Counted from the first letter of the stretch, positions 23,023 to 34,380 are shown. The stretch is 52,500 nucleotides of DNA from Apostichopus japonicus (GCF_037975245.1 NC_092567.1:22139876-22192375); one strand, 5' to 3'. Notes: a model not told the origin generated them from the letters alone. Numbers and translations are program-made.

Positions 23023-24155
23023 GTTGACAAAAAAGTGTTCTCTTTTCTTTCTGTAAACAAGAAAACATACATAGACAAGTGGATGTGGCCCATTGGGTCT
23101 CATGAGCGTCTCGGTTTGAAATAAGCACACTTTGGTGTGTTGGTTATGTTACCAAGTTACCAATGACCAGGCGTTTAGTGTTGTCGAGTGAGAAAGATAT
23201 GGCCTTGAATGTTGGGATATCTTGTAGGGTCGGACAATTCAAGTCTCGAACCCTAGCTGTAAAGATGCATAGGCAACATCCATAGGCCTCGGACATATAA
23301 ATGCAGCACGGGTTCGGATAGGGCAGGGGGGGGGGGTAGTGGTGGGTGATTGTGTCGGCCAAATAAACCACCTCAATTGTTAACATTTCGCCGACACTAG
23401 GTACCAATAGATAACACACCGTTATATAAGCCACCACAGTCTAGAAATTGAAATTTCCGATGTATTAAACTCCCTACAATGCAATGCCCATATTTGCAAG
23501 CCATTTTCCCATCTAACCTGAGAAGGTAACTTAAATTAAACAACCAAATAGTTAATGCATGCTTGGTCACGTGATCACCAGAATCGGTATTATCAGGTAT
23601 TGACCCTTATACGTATATAGGCCCAAATTGCAATTAAGTAAATTAATTTATTAAGCCGCATCATTATTACCTGAGTGTCACAAATACCAAGGTAATAATT
23701 AACCAACTGTGACCTGTGATTGACCTTCGAGGATGAACAACCAGTGTTCATATTTAAGCCATCTTCCTAACAGGCACAGATTTTGCGTTAGGGAAATTAA
23801 GCTACGAGAGAACAAACACAAAGTCTGAAAATGATGCTTCCAGGGCTTCGCTCACCCCTAGGCCTCATCTGAAACCAGTACTTTGCAGAAACAATGGACA
23901 CCTAAAAAAACCAATGTATTTAGTTGTTTTCAATATTGACCTAAGATATGCCAGAAAGTCAAATAGGCTATTGGTCACGGACCCTGCTCAAATCTCAACA
24001 AGCTGCAATTAACTGCCACTCTCAAAGCGCTTTAGTTTACTCACTGCGACAGTTGGTTGTGTAATTGAACACTCCTAAATGTATACGTTGAACAATCAGA
24101 GCCTTCCAGAAATTACTTTTGAAACCTGTTAACATTTCTTTAGCATGCTGAAATT
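23023..24155. other. 5' flank or first intron of the GH3 gene
   Basis: No coding exon recognised. A (G)n run is at about 23325-23336. Leader-exon sequence must lie upstream, because the coding exon starts after an acceptor. Confidence 0.4.
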
Positions 24156-24451
24156 CAGGCACGTATAGCCAGGAATTTGCCAAGGAAAGGGCGAAACTGT
24201 AGAAATGGCATTGAAAACTATCTAAGCGTAGCGCCACTATGGTTGGCGCGAAGTGTACAATAAAATTTTGGCTGAAAATGTCTCCCAGATCGCTGGAAAT
24301 GGCACTTCCTAGGCCTTGTCAGTTGCATCTTAGCATTTTCTCTTTTAAAAATACTAGCAATATCATAAAAACATTTTAAAAAAACATTTCAAAATATGCT
24401 CAAGGGGGGGGGGGGCGGCTGGCCCCTTCGCCCCCCTTGGCTACGCGCCTG
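24156..24451. mobile_element. hAT-like MITE, copy B (296 bp)
   Basis: Ends CAGGCACGTATAGCC and GGCTACGCGCCTG are inverted repeats. Flanks CTGAAATT and CTGATTTT match at six of eight positions. The interior is close to copy A (GGAATTTGCCAAGG, AGATCGCTGGAAATGGC, AGTTGCATCTTAGCATTTTC). Confidence 0.75.
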
Positions 24452-24803
24452 CTGATTTTTTTTTGGGGGGTAGGGGGAAATTCTGGAGACTGCAACATGG
24501 AGCAAATAAACACGTGCACGTGGTCTGATGATAAACCAAAAACGTCATTGAAGCGTGCATGCTTTGTTCTGTTTGTTGTCACCATGAAAAACTTTCCAAG
24601 TCAAACGATCGTCACAAAAATATGAATACCATGGAAAATATTGATACATCATGATTTCAAAACTGATGTGCATCAGCATGAGCTTTATTTTTATTTTTTA
24701 AACTTCCGCGCCATTTCGGCTTATACTTAGCAAATTTATGGGACTAGTCAGCAGTGTCGTGTGGTACCCGCAAAGTTCTCAGCCCTCCAGTAGTAGGGCC
24801 TAC

Positions 24804-25201
24804 CAGTGGCGGAGCTAGGGGTATTGGTCAGAGGGGGCGAGAATTGTCTGTAGGGGCGCTTTGGACACTATCTAAACGGAGCGCCACCACATGTTGGCGC
24901 GGAGCGTACAGAATTTTTTTGAGTAAAGATACTCCCTAGATCGCCGAAAATGCCCATTTCCGGGCCTTGCTATAGTTTGCAGATAAACCCAGAATAAATA
25001 TCCGTTAGAGCATTTTGTCAGAAAATTACAGCAAGAAAATGTGACAAATGTCAATATTTAGATAAGGAGCGCAATAAAAAAGTCAATAATCGCGAATAAG
25101 TAAAAAGTCTTTAAAAGCTGAAAAGGGCGCCAGCAGTACATTTGAGTCCGTCAGGGGGGGGGGGATTCGCCCCCCCTGACTATATGGACGCTCCGCCACT
25201 G
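24804..25201. mobile_element. hAT-like MITE, copy C (398 bp) with perfect 8-bp TSD
   Basis: Terminal inverted repeat CAGTGGCGGAGC / GCTCCGCCACTG is 12 bp and exact. Flanks GGGCCTAC (24796-24803 and 25202-25209) are identical 8-bp target duplications, diagnostic for hAT-type integration. The interior shares the GCGCCACCA, GTTGGCGCGGAGCGTACA and AGATCGCCGAAAATG core. It has no transposase and looks like a recent insertion. Confidence 0.9.
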
Positions 25202-25919
25202 GGGCCTACTGGAGTAATATATTGATATATAGTTTACTTATATTCGCAGTCGACGTAAACCGTCGTCTCAGGTGTTAATGTATTTGTACTGGTCATTCAG
25301 TAGGCCTATATAGGCTACTTGTACTCGCCCAATCAACGTACTGTATTTGTAATCGTGCTCGATTTCAGAAAATAATTGAAACTGAAAACTAGAGCACCAA
25401 TGGTGCAGAAGCTCATACCTTTTCGAGCTTAAAAATGTAGGGCCCACAAAACTTTATGGCCCACCAAATTTTAGGCCATTTTTCAGATTCCACCAATTTT
25501 GGGCTCATGAGGGATAACCCCCCCCCCCTCCTTTAGCAGAATCCTGGCCACACCACTGGCTATAATTCCTATTTTCCCCCTTTAAATCCTATTTTACCCA
25601 CTCTCTCAAACAATACCACTGACCTACCCTATTAAACTTTCTCCCCTCTACCTGAGCAGACCTGAAGCACTCCTTGCCAAAATTTTGGCTGGCTGCCTAC
25701 AATACCTCAGGCTCAAAGACTTCTAAGAATCGGCAAGTGCTGATTGGCTATATGGGGCTCTCATGCTTACAGTTCGACAGTTAATAACAACTCCCAGTCC
25801 AGCTTTAATTCCACTAAAAGCCTCTACAGAGCTTAACTACAAATGTAAACAAACACTGCAGAGACTGGGAGACAAATTAAAGGAGCTTTGGCAAAAGGTG
25901 AAGGCTCAGATTTTTTTAA

Positions 25920-26620
25920 ACAATGGGGATTAATTGTAATTAATTAACTTTTGACCAAAAATTATTAGGCATCCCCTAATTCATACACAATCCAACAATC
26001 ATCAGTTCAACTTTGAATATGATCCATCAAAATCTTGAGGAGATTGAGATATTTGAAAATATTACAAAGAATAACCCCCGATGACCCCCTAAATGACATT
26101 TGACCTCAATTTTCCGAACACCCCTGGTAACTCTCATCCCGAGGAACGTTGTGACCAAGTTTCATTATAACTGGCCATACACTGTACGAACAGGAGCAAT
26201 TTGAAAATATAGGGCCGCGGCCCGGGCCACAAAAGACCCCTAGTTGATCTTTGATCTCAAATTCATGAACACCCTGAAGGTAAAACTTCCATAGTACTAT
26301 CGTGACAAACCCTCAACATTGTACCATGGAATCTGTAGGAGAAGAAGCATTTTGCGTATTTCCACAAAATGGCCCATTACGGCCCACATGTGACCTTTGA
26401 CCCCAAATTTCGGACCATCTCTGATGGCCCTATACCCAATGGTCCTTGTGTCCAAGTTTCATGAAATTCCATCAAACACTGTGCGAGTGGGAGCGGTTTT
26501 ACCAATTGTTGACGGATAGAGTGATAGAATGATAGAGTGATAGAATGATAGAGTGATAGAATGATAGAGTGATAGACGCCGCACTGTAACAATAGCTCAC
26601 ACCAGCATGCTGGTATGAGC
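25920..26620. repeat. Dispersed repeat with TGACCTTTGACC-type modules
   Basis: Modules of about 100 bp contain TGACATTTGACCTC or TGACCTTTGACCCC, then GACCAAGTTTCAT and a CACTGTRCGA-like motif. They are followed by a GATA-type minisatellite and GCTCACACCAGCATGCTGG. Similar modules are at 35110-35440. Unclassified repeat family, non-coding. Confidence 0.5.
26515..26576. repeat. Alternating 8-bp minisatellite GATAGAGT/GATAGAAT
   Basis: Near-perfect alternation of GATAGAGT and GATAGAAT, almost eight 8-bp units, giving a 16-bp higher-order unit. Confidence 0.9.
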
Positions 26621-26747
26621 TAAAAAAAACTCACCGAAATTTGAAAACACGAACTAAGCTGTTGTAAGTTGCGCTATAAAACCATGTATACAGAGTAGCT
26701 TCGGAAAACATTGCTTGCATGTGTCGGAAAACTATTTACACTTACCC

Positions 26748-26900
26748 GGATTTTCGACGAATTATATAGACTGTGTATCGTACCAGATCGGATTTCACGA
26801 ACAGTGTAACTTACTTATCTCACTTCGGTTTCTTTGTATCTGTTCCCTTGCGTTAACACGAATTGCAACCAAGGCTGGGACTAAAAACCATCCATTTAGC
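26748..26900 (-). other. Candidate non-coding 5' exon of the GH3 gene
   Basis: On the minus strand the sequence ends in AAAATCCGG followed by a strong donor GTAAGTG at about 26747. An untranslated leader exon of the GH3 gene must exist somewhere upstream of 23022, and this is one plausible donor. No other evidence; the 5' border is a guess. Confidence 0.25.
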
Positions 26901-28700
26901 AACATGAGCTAAACGAAGAGACACACACAGAACAGCGTATAGATCGCCTAACTAATCGACCGTTTAAATAACCCTGTCTGAACCTTACAGCCCTAGTATA
27001 GCCACTCCCGGGTTAAATGGCGGGCAAGACTGATAATATGGAATGCACTTTAGACTATGTATATATGCCTGTGTGATTATACCTGAAAGTTCAATTTAAT
27101 TTACCCCATGTCATATTATATACAGAAGGCTTACCACCACAATGGGTACACCACCATGGTATAAGCTAACTGGTATATTGCGTCGCACATCTGTATTGCA
27201 TATTCACCGTCCAATGTAAATATGGTTAAAAGTACGGTGGCCGAGTATTACCGTCTTTCAAGAAACCAATCACAAAGACATATACAAAGACATATTAGAG
27301 TAGCATTTACTACTAAGACAAATGCTAGTGCGGTTACTCTACAACGTATTCATGATCACGTGGTTACAGTTTCGTTGCAAGGTGACTGGGGTTGAAGTGG
27401 ATCAATTTGTTTTTCTTTCGTGTATATGCACTATCTTGGATGACTCAGCAATATAATTATTATTATGAAGAAATTTCAGTGTTGATATTTGCCTATAGGT
27501 CATTTAAAGTATGAATCAAAGTTCCATTCAGCATTAAGAATCAACCAGTCAAGAGTTGTAACGAGACTCGAGTCATAAACGTATCTAAATCACAGGCACT
27601 CGAACAAGTCTTTCACATAGAGGTTAATACAGCAACGTAAGTCCATGTCTCAAATCCAAAATTGAAATACGAGGAACTATAGAGTATGGTGTGTGCATTG
27701 TTGTAGGACCACAATGAGATGGAGATTTATTTCTTATTATTCTTTCTTCTCACAGAGGTTGAAAGGAAGGGTGATGGGAGTGTGAGAAGAATTCAAAGGT
27801 AGTAATTAGCTCAGTTTGCATTAACACCTAATTCATAGCCTAATATGCTTCAGAATGTACTTTTAATCCCATTTAAGCAAGTCCCGAGGGATCCTGGTGG
27901 GATACTGCCCCCCCCCCCCATTTTTAGGCCACAGGTACTACGCAGATGCTTGTTCTCTTTGTAGGACTCAAAGAACATCACACGTTTTACCAGCAACATT
28001 GAAATTTGAGGTGCTAACCAGATGTGAATACCATATTCTTTATCCTATGTATTCCCACATCTTCTATGGCCCACTTACTGATCCTGTATACCCTCTGTCT
28101 AGTCAAGCCTCTGTAGTATACATCACACGTAATGCCCTTTCCCTACTTTGTTATTCCATTGCAACTGTACCCACAAAGGTGGGGGGGGGGTAGGGTGGGT
28201 GTTGAGCTATGGCAAGAGGATTAATTAACGTTTCCTTACGAATATTACATCCACTCTGCTTAAATGACTGCAAAATTAACAGTCAAATATCACAGATGCT
28301 ATTCTATGAGCATTGGAGATAAAATTTGCACTGGTTTTTTCATCTATTCTGATTATTTACAAAAAAAAACATGTCCAAAACTTGTTCATTTTGCCTTCAT
28401 TGGCACTCTGCCAAAGGAAAAGTGAGGGTTCTCTGCATTTTGTTTGAACAATCACTCTCCAACCAACCTCACCTGCCCAGCCACCGCCCCCCCCACCTCC
28501 CCCCCCACCTCCCCGAGGTAGGCAAATTGGCATGCATCATGATGATACAAGTGGTAAAATCACACAACAGGGACAATTCTTTTCTTCCAATCTTTCACAA
28601 ATTGTGAGAATATATGTCAATGTGCATCACCATTGTCAATATCAAAGAATACCAAGGGGGAGAGAGAAAGAGGAAAGATAAGAACGTTTGAAAATAGTAC
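26901..28700. other. Intergenic stretch between GH3 and RPS16
   Basis: No gene supportable. It holds a repeat fragment at 27826-27865 shared with 20020-20060 and poly-C or poly-G runs near 27906, 28178 and 28490. Confidence 0.4.
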
Positions 28701-28714
28701 TTTTCATTTACTCG

Positions 28715-28720
28715 TTTATT
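28715..28720 (-). terminator. RPS16: RPS16 polyadenylation signal AATAAA
   Basis: AATAAA on the minus strand, about 133 bp after the RPS16 stop codon. This is a suitable distance for the short 3'UTR usual in ribosomal protein genes. Confidence 0.7.
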
Positions 28721-28852
28721 TTCTACCAACACATGTCTGCTGCTTGTTCACAATGCAGTAATTAATTTCACCCACGTTACAAGCACTGAGTACTAATGTA
28801 ACACATTCACAACCCTCGTTTAGGAGATTGGTCTCTGGTGGTGGCGCTATGC

Positions 28853-28998
28853 TTAACGGTAAGATTTCTGGTATCGAGACCTGGCGCTCGGTCCTCCAAA
28901 CTTCTTGGGCTCGCAACGTCTTGGGTCTGCGACCAGTAGCGATTTGTCAAACTGTACCAGGATGTCCTTGATCTCCTTCTTGGACACCTCATCAACAT
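28853..28998 (-). CDS. RPS16: RPS16 coding exon 5 and stop
   Basis: Encodes [20 protein letters not shown], then [20 protein letters not shown] and the basic SRYQKSYR tail, stop TAA 28855-28853. Acceptor TTTTTCAG. Confidence 0.96.
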
Positions 28999-31900
28999 CT
29001 GAAAAATCCAAGCAAAAATGGAGAAGCACAGTTAAGTTTTGTTAAGTAACTGTACAGAAGGGAGGTGGGAGGGGGGAGATAGGGTGTCGATAATCATCGC
29101 AACAAGGAACATTCAAGTCGACCCCATTTGGTCATTACTTCACCATGTATGTCTGGTCTCCGTACCATCTCATTATCACAAAGGTTTCACCAGTATTTTC
29201 ATGTTCAAGTTCAATTTGTTATCTAAACATTAGTGTACTGTACACGTGCCTGTCCAGCAAGGTTTGAGAAACTAGCTAAGCTATTTACAGAAGATTTTCC
29301 CAGAATTCTTTGCGAAGCGACTTGTGTCACTCTGACTAGGCAAAGTAACATACACGAGTAATAAAAAACACATCTCATTTCTACTAGATCTAAACGCCTA
29401 AAATATTTGGTGATCCCTAATTAGCCAAGTGACTAATTATTTATTCCAAAAAGTGACGTGTCTTACCAATTTCATGTACTGGTTTGCCTATTATGCAAAC
29501 CTTACACATACAGTAATGTGAATCTCTTGACTTTCAGTTATCCGACCTTTCTCTTTACCGACTAACATGCTATGACCTGATTGCCATTATTTGTGCAGAA
29601 TTTAACATCCTGCCTACTCAACAGATGTTATAATTTTTTTTCAAATTTTCATACAAGAGGCTGGGCAGAAATTGCTGTACTATAAACAAGGGATAAGATC
29701 AACAAATCAACTGAACAGCTCTAGCTGAGTAGAAAGGCTTCATAGTGTTTGTAAAAGATGACGTACTCAAGTCACAGAGGAACTGGTGAGAAGTTCTTTT
29801 AAGGTGATATTCTGGTGGCTTGAGGTGAAAAATCATCCTAGAGTTTTGTATAGCAAAGATATGAAATTTTCAAATTTGGTGACATTTCACAGGGAATAAT
29901 TTATCTGGTATTGTATTGCAAAGTGTTCAAATTGCTGTACAACTGTATAGCAGTTTTTTTTTTTACACAATTCCCTGATAATTTTATAAGAGACAAAACT
30001 GCTACACAAATTATAACACTAACTTATTCCCAGTTTTGTGTCCACTGTAAAAATGGCAACAGCCAGAGAAAATGGTGTCACCATGGCAACTGAGCTGAAA
30101 ATGTTTGGACTTTTTCTTTAAACAAAGAAATAATAGTTCTTTTACAGAACTTTCTTGAAATAGTAAATACATATACCATTGACAGCTAAGAATCTCACAG
30201 ATAACAGCAAGATGATTATAATGGGCCGGTCAAGCTGTAGAAGAACTACCAGGCTGACATCACAGACCAACCTACACTCTGATCAACGTATTGAAGTAAA
30301 TGGAGAGCTTAGCCTGACGAGAGTTACATTCAATCAACCACATCTCCAGATATTTAAATGGATTTTCAACTAACAGCGTACACAAAATTTTGTTCTGTAA
30401 GATGCATGTTGCATTATCTTCCACCCGAATATCCTAATTTAGCACAAGCTGCTACGTTAAGCAGACACGACACCGAAAGCCATGATAGGCTTACATGCCA
30501 ACAAAAAAGCTTGCTCATTTCCAACAACTGTCTGATGATAAGTTGTTGAGACTTCCTGGATATTACGTTTCTGACTTACATTTCTGGTAGTAAGCGACCA
30601 AAGCTTTTGAGATGGCCTGACGAATGGCTGTAGAGTGAAACAAAAGACAAAGGATCACATAATTACTCATTGATTCACCTTTTCTTGGCATTCTCTCAAA
30701 TTTCAGTGCATGACACTAGCACCAAATGGAGGGTGAATAAATTAAAGATGAGGCCCATAGTAGGTCCCAATACTGTAGACATCAGCAGCAGTTTTATCAA
30801 CAAAGTGAAAGGTGAGAATTTGAACAAAATTTGCAATTAATGGAAAACAATTTGCCTTGGTGCTCAAATGCTCAAAATAAGCAGCTGCAACCTTTCGGCG
30901 AACCACAAAAATTTGGCAATCCTCATAATATGTCACAACCACCACTTTGAATACACAGGGCCTAAACACATTCTAAGCCAAATACCGACACAATGTGGTG
31001 TATCACCAAATTTCCGCTATCAGTGATTGCCAATCCCAACATACTGTATCTAACGTTTTACAGTCAGAACTCAGTGGCAGACAATGGTTCTTACCCCTCT
31101 GCCAAGTTTGATTGGACATAAAGGGACTTTGACAGAAAGAGAAATGAAATTTGACTTGAAATAAAACCCAAATGAGGGGGGTTTTATCTTATAATCATGA
31201 TAATCATAAAAATCATAATCGCTTAAGCCACCACAAATGTGGGAGAGACCCCCAAGGGCTTATGGATTACAACTTACATGTTTGGTGGCTTCCAATTCAA
31301 CGTTTTAACTCAAATTTGGAATCTTTTCAATTTAGAAAGTCCTTTCAGTTGGGAATACCGTAGATTGCGCTTGGATGAAAAACCCACCTTACTATGACAC
31401 TGTCGGGGTATCGAACCCCAAACTTCCCGATTGCTAAGTCTTATTGCTTCAAATGCCTCCGCCTTTATCCACTCGGCCACAGTACCGGTGGTGCTGCCAT
31501 CCAGGCTTGTACTAAGACTACATCAGCAGGGGTACAACTACAACTGAAAACACCCTTAGGTACGAGTTCAAACCCCACAAGGCCAATTACCAGTAACGGC
31601 ATGCTCTTCCAGAATACGAGTATATATACGTACAAACTACATGTCTGCTGCCACTTACCGTAAATCTGTGAAATTCGTCCGCCGCCCTTCACTCTTACTC
31701 TGATGTCGACCCCACAGAATCTATCTTTACCGAGCAACAGGAAAGGTTCTTGAAGCTGCAAAGCAAAAATGGAGAGAAGTCAAAATTTCTGATTCATGGA
31801 CACGAACGTGATCAGATTTTCATGTCATTTCTTGACGTGTCCTACATGCACGAAAGTTACATTTATTAACAGATGACAGAGGAAATGAAAAGTGTTTAAG

Positions 31901-33844
31901 GCTGACATGGAAGGTTCGTTCAGTGTTCTGAAATATCTCTTTACACCTCCACACACAAACTGACTGATCACCAGTCATAAAAAAAACCCTACTTTTTCCT
32001 GACTTTTCCAGGCCAAATGGAAATCATGTGTATCTGAAAGAATCTGTCCAAGTAGGGTTCAGTTTTGTTTCATTTACCTTATACTGCAGCCCTCTTGGTT
32101 CCACTAAGTGAATTGGTTTGCCATTGACCTTCACAAGTCCATTTCCTCTTTTGCAGTGAGCTACAGCTGTGGCGGTTTTCTGTTGAAAATGCAGAAGATA
32201 AGGAGAAATTAGATTTTAAAGTTGATAGGATCTCTCGGTTCACATAGCTCATCATGTCGAAGACTATTAGACAATCTCACATGATTTATACCGAGGTAGA
32301 TATTCTGATCTGGTCTAGGTCTATTTGGGCAATAATATATCTAAGATGTCCAATTCCTTGGGTACAATTATAGAATACAGGGCCATTCATTAACTCTTCC
32401 CAGCATCCGGATGCGCGGTGTGTCTGTACATGTCCGTACACGTATGACGCCCTCTAAAATTCCATCACGTATTTCATTTTGACTCCGCATCCGCGCATCC
32501 ACCCCGGGAGTACTAGGAAAGGACTTAGATAATTTTCGAAAGTTTACCCATATACGATATACCATCACGTATTTCATTTTGACTCTGCATCCGCGCATCC
32601 ACCCCGGGAGTACTAGGAATGGACTTCATAATTTTCGAAAAGTTTCGACATATACCATCACGTATTTCCAATACTGAAAGTCCTGTATGTACGAAGATAT
32701 TCCACATCAATAGTGTGTCGTTCTTAAAAGGCATCCGTACATGTGTGACGCCCTCTAAAATTCCACCACAGAAGTACTAGGAAAGGCTTAGGAAATTTTT
32801 GACTCCGCATCCAGGCATCCGCGCATCCACTCAAAAAGAAAGAACTGGGACTTTGACATTTTATACTCACATACGTACTGGGGTGAGACTGAGCATCCGC
32901 GCATCCGGATGCTCAGATAGTATCATCGAGTGGCCCTGTATTCTATAATTACTCCATTCCTTGCATGTATAGCACTGAAAATTTTACAGATCTTGAGCTG
33001 GTCCCTTCATTCCTAATGAATTAATTTGTCTTTGAGGTTGGTTGTTAGCTGATGCTCATTTGCTGGTTATAGAGTGGTCTATTTCTATGGCTCTAGCAAT
33101 CATAAAGTTGTTAGCAAGATCTACAATTTCTTCTAGGCAAGCCCATTTCTGCTCTAACAATTTCATATGAGGTGCGTGATCTCGCAATGAATTTATCAGT
33201 TGGTCGACAACTAATTTGTCCATGATATAGACAAACTCCAACAATAGTTTTGCAGTCGGATTCATACATCGCCTCAAGTATAAATAGGGACGACTGCAAT
33301 ACTGTCTAAATGTTGCAGTCCATGATATGTTACAAACCGAATAAAAGTTCTCTCTGTATCAGGAGTAGCCTCAGTTTATGCTGCTAAGATAGCCTCTTAA
33401 TTTGTGGAATAGTTTTGCTTCTGACCCGCAGTTGGATTGTAAAATGCCTGATGCACCTTACAAGTTAAACAGGGTGCCAATAAAACGTAAGTTTTACATT
33501 TCTTAAAATTGGTCAAGTTTGGCTTTGTACTCCTGGGAAATTCAGGACAAGAGCTGTTGACTCAATTCTTTAAATACAAAAGCAGTGAAAAACTGTGAAA
33601 TTGCTGTACTTCACGTTAGTCCCTGTGTTTACACTGACATTTAATAGGCCCTACTGCTACTGGTAGTAGCCTACATCTGCAAGACATTAGGCTACAAATT
33701 ACACAAAATATATGCTAGCCTAACATGATGCCATGAGGCATGGCTTTGCATTGCTCTTTGCATACAACTTACCTTACGTCCGAACACTTGTACAGACTGT
33801 GGCGGCAGGCGAGTGCCTGAAGTTTGCTGTGGCTGATCACCCAT
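28853..33844 (-). CDS. RPS16: Small ribosomal subunit protein uS9 (RPS16), complete, 5 coding exons, 154 aa
   Basis: The exons, in minus order, are 33844-33773, 32179-32078, 31755-31659, 30627-30580 and 28998-28853. They total 465 nt with all GT-AG phases matching. The protein is a cytosolic 40S component whose C-terminal tail reaches the P-site tRNA. Seen in order: [94 protein letters not shown] and the terminal SRYQKSYR. It has 154 residues against about 146 usual, due to a longer N-terminus ([12 protein letters not shown]). One oddity is that the conserved FGGPGAR segment reads FGGPSAR. Introns carry a MITE, a gag remnant and a SINE. Confidence 0.97.
30580..30627 (-). CDS. RPS16: RPS16 coding exon 4 (48 nt)
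   Basis: Short exon encoding [16 protein letters not shown]. Acceptor CTCTACAG, donor GAAAT/GTAAGT. Too short to stand out as an ORF but fixed by phase and homology. Confidence 0.95.
31395..31492 (-). mobile_element. Class II tRNA-like SINE head (Leu/Ser type) in an RPS16 intron
   Basis: On the minus strand it runs GGTACTGTGGCCGAGTGG (acceptor strand plus A box), a long variable region and then GGGGTTCGATACCCC (T arm with B box) and CAGTGTC. The acceptor arms pair with wobbles. The anticodon arm is not well formed, so it is more likely a SINE or pseudogene than a functional tRNA-Leu/Ser. Confidence 0.55.
31659..31755 (-). CDS. RPS16: RPS16 coding exon 3
   Basis: 97 nt from [13 protein letters not shown] to GGGRISQIY. 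Acceptor CTTTGCAG, donor TTACG/GTAAGT, phase 1. Confidence 0.96.
32078..32179 (-). CDS. RPS16: RPS16 coding exon 2
   Basis: 34 codons from [15 protein letters not shown] to GLQYK. Acceptor TCAACAG, donor TATAAG/GTAAAT. Confidence 0.96.
32366..32950. mobile_element. MITE-like element in RPS16 intron (585 bp)
   Basis: Inverted ends AATTATAGAATACAGGGCCA (20 bp) are exact at both borders. Subterminal palindromes GCATCCGGATGC occur near both ends. Inside are three direct modules starting CCATCACGTATTTC at about 32462, 32562 and 32655, each near 100 bp, rich in GCATCCGCGCATCC. No ORF of interest and no clear target duplication. Confidence 0.7.
33056..33277 (-). mobile_element. Gag remnant with SCAN-like fold (Ty3/Gypsy type), intronic
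   Basis: A minus-strand frame encodes [20 protein letters not shown], then [20 protein letters not shown] and [10 protein letters not shown]. The pattern (.. QLINSL ..., then ... LEQK ... LEEIVDLA) follows the SCAN-like capsid C-terminal domain of Gmr1-like Gypsy gag proteins. It is only about 74 codons, has no LTR or pol nearby and sits in RPS16 intron 1, so it is a fossil fragment. Confidence 0.45.
33773..33844 (-). CDS. RPS16: RPS16 coding exon 1
   Basis: ATG in CTCAATGG, 24 codons, ending CGTAAG/GTAAGT, phase 0. An acceptor (TTAACAG) sits 16 bases before the ATG, so the leader is split by an intron. Confidence 0.95.
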
Positions 33845-33984
33845 TGAGGAAAGTTAGCTGTTAATTGAAAAGGAATGATCTTAAGAATACATCTTTATCA
33901 TATTAATTTTTTACTCGTTCAAAGACATGAATAAAAGTCATTAATTTCATAGATGTTTCGTCCAGTTTTAATCTGTGTACGTAC

Positions 33985-34011
33985 CTTACAACGGCGTGAT
34001 CGGAAAGAGGG
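33985..34011 (-). promoter_or_regulatory. RPS16: RPS16 5'TOP leader exon and transcription start region
   Basis: The minus strand reads CGCCCTCTTTCCG, a 5' terminal oligopyrimidine (TOP) motif expected at ribosomal-protein start sites. It continues as a short leader and ends TTGTAAG at the donor GTACGT (33984). Splicing to the acceptor before 33860 would give a leader of about 43 nt. TOP motifs couple translation to growth signalling. The start base is inferred. Confidence 0.75.
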
Positions 34012-34380
34012 CGAGATTTAGTTTTTACCAAATAGCAAAAGACATGGAACGCGAAAGTGTCATAATCATGTGTTCATTTTCGTTATAATTCTTTCGTTTC
34101 GTTCACATAGGATATACATATGTTATGCCTCACATATGTATAAAGCAATGTCCTCGTCTATGTAGAAACTTACATATTTTTTATGCTATGTATCAAGATT
34201 TTTATGTCGTCTTCTTGCCTTGCCACGGCATGCTCGGAAGAGGACCAAAGCAACTTGTGGTCAACAAACTACTGAATGGCTTTAGAACGCGAAAGTGTCA
34301 ATAATCACGTGCACTTTTGTATCGACTTACTATTCTCTTTCGTTCACGTGTATGTACAATGTGTTTTCAGGCTAAGTGAC
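34012..34380. promoter_or_regulatory. RPS16 upstream region with a degenerate tandem duplication of the leader/promoter
   Basis: About 230 bp upstream of the leader exon a second, diverged copy occurs. GAACGCGAAAGTGTCA, followed by TAATCA.GTG, is at 34049 and at 34287. CGGCGTGATCGGAAAGAGG near 33992 matches CGGCATGCTCGGAAGAGG near 34227. The second copy keeps a pyrimidine tract (CCTCTTCCG) on the minus strand but has GC, not GT, at the donor position. Confidence 0.5.

Noticed and set aside
25500-25560. End of a further hAT-like element (reverse CAGTGGTGTGGCCAGG)
   Set aside because: Only one end is visible; without a partner end or duplication the element cannot be delimited.
26515-26576. 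CRISPR array
   Set aside because: Alternating 8-bp units without spacers in a eukaryotic genome; it is a minisatellite.
31395-31492. Functional tRNA-Leu/Ser gene
   Set aside because: The acceptor and T arms look good, but the anticodon arm does not fold properly and the sequence continues into a SINE-like body.
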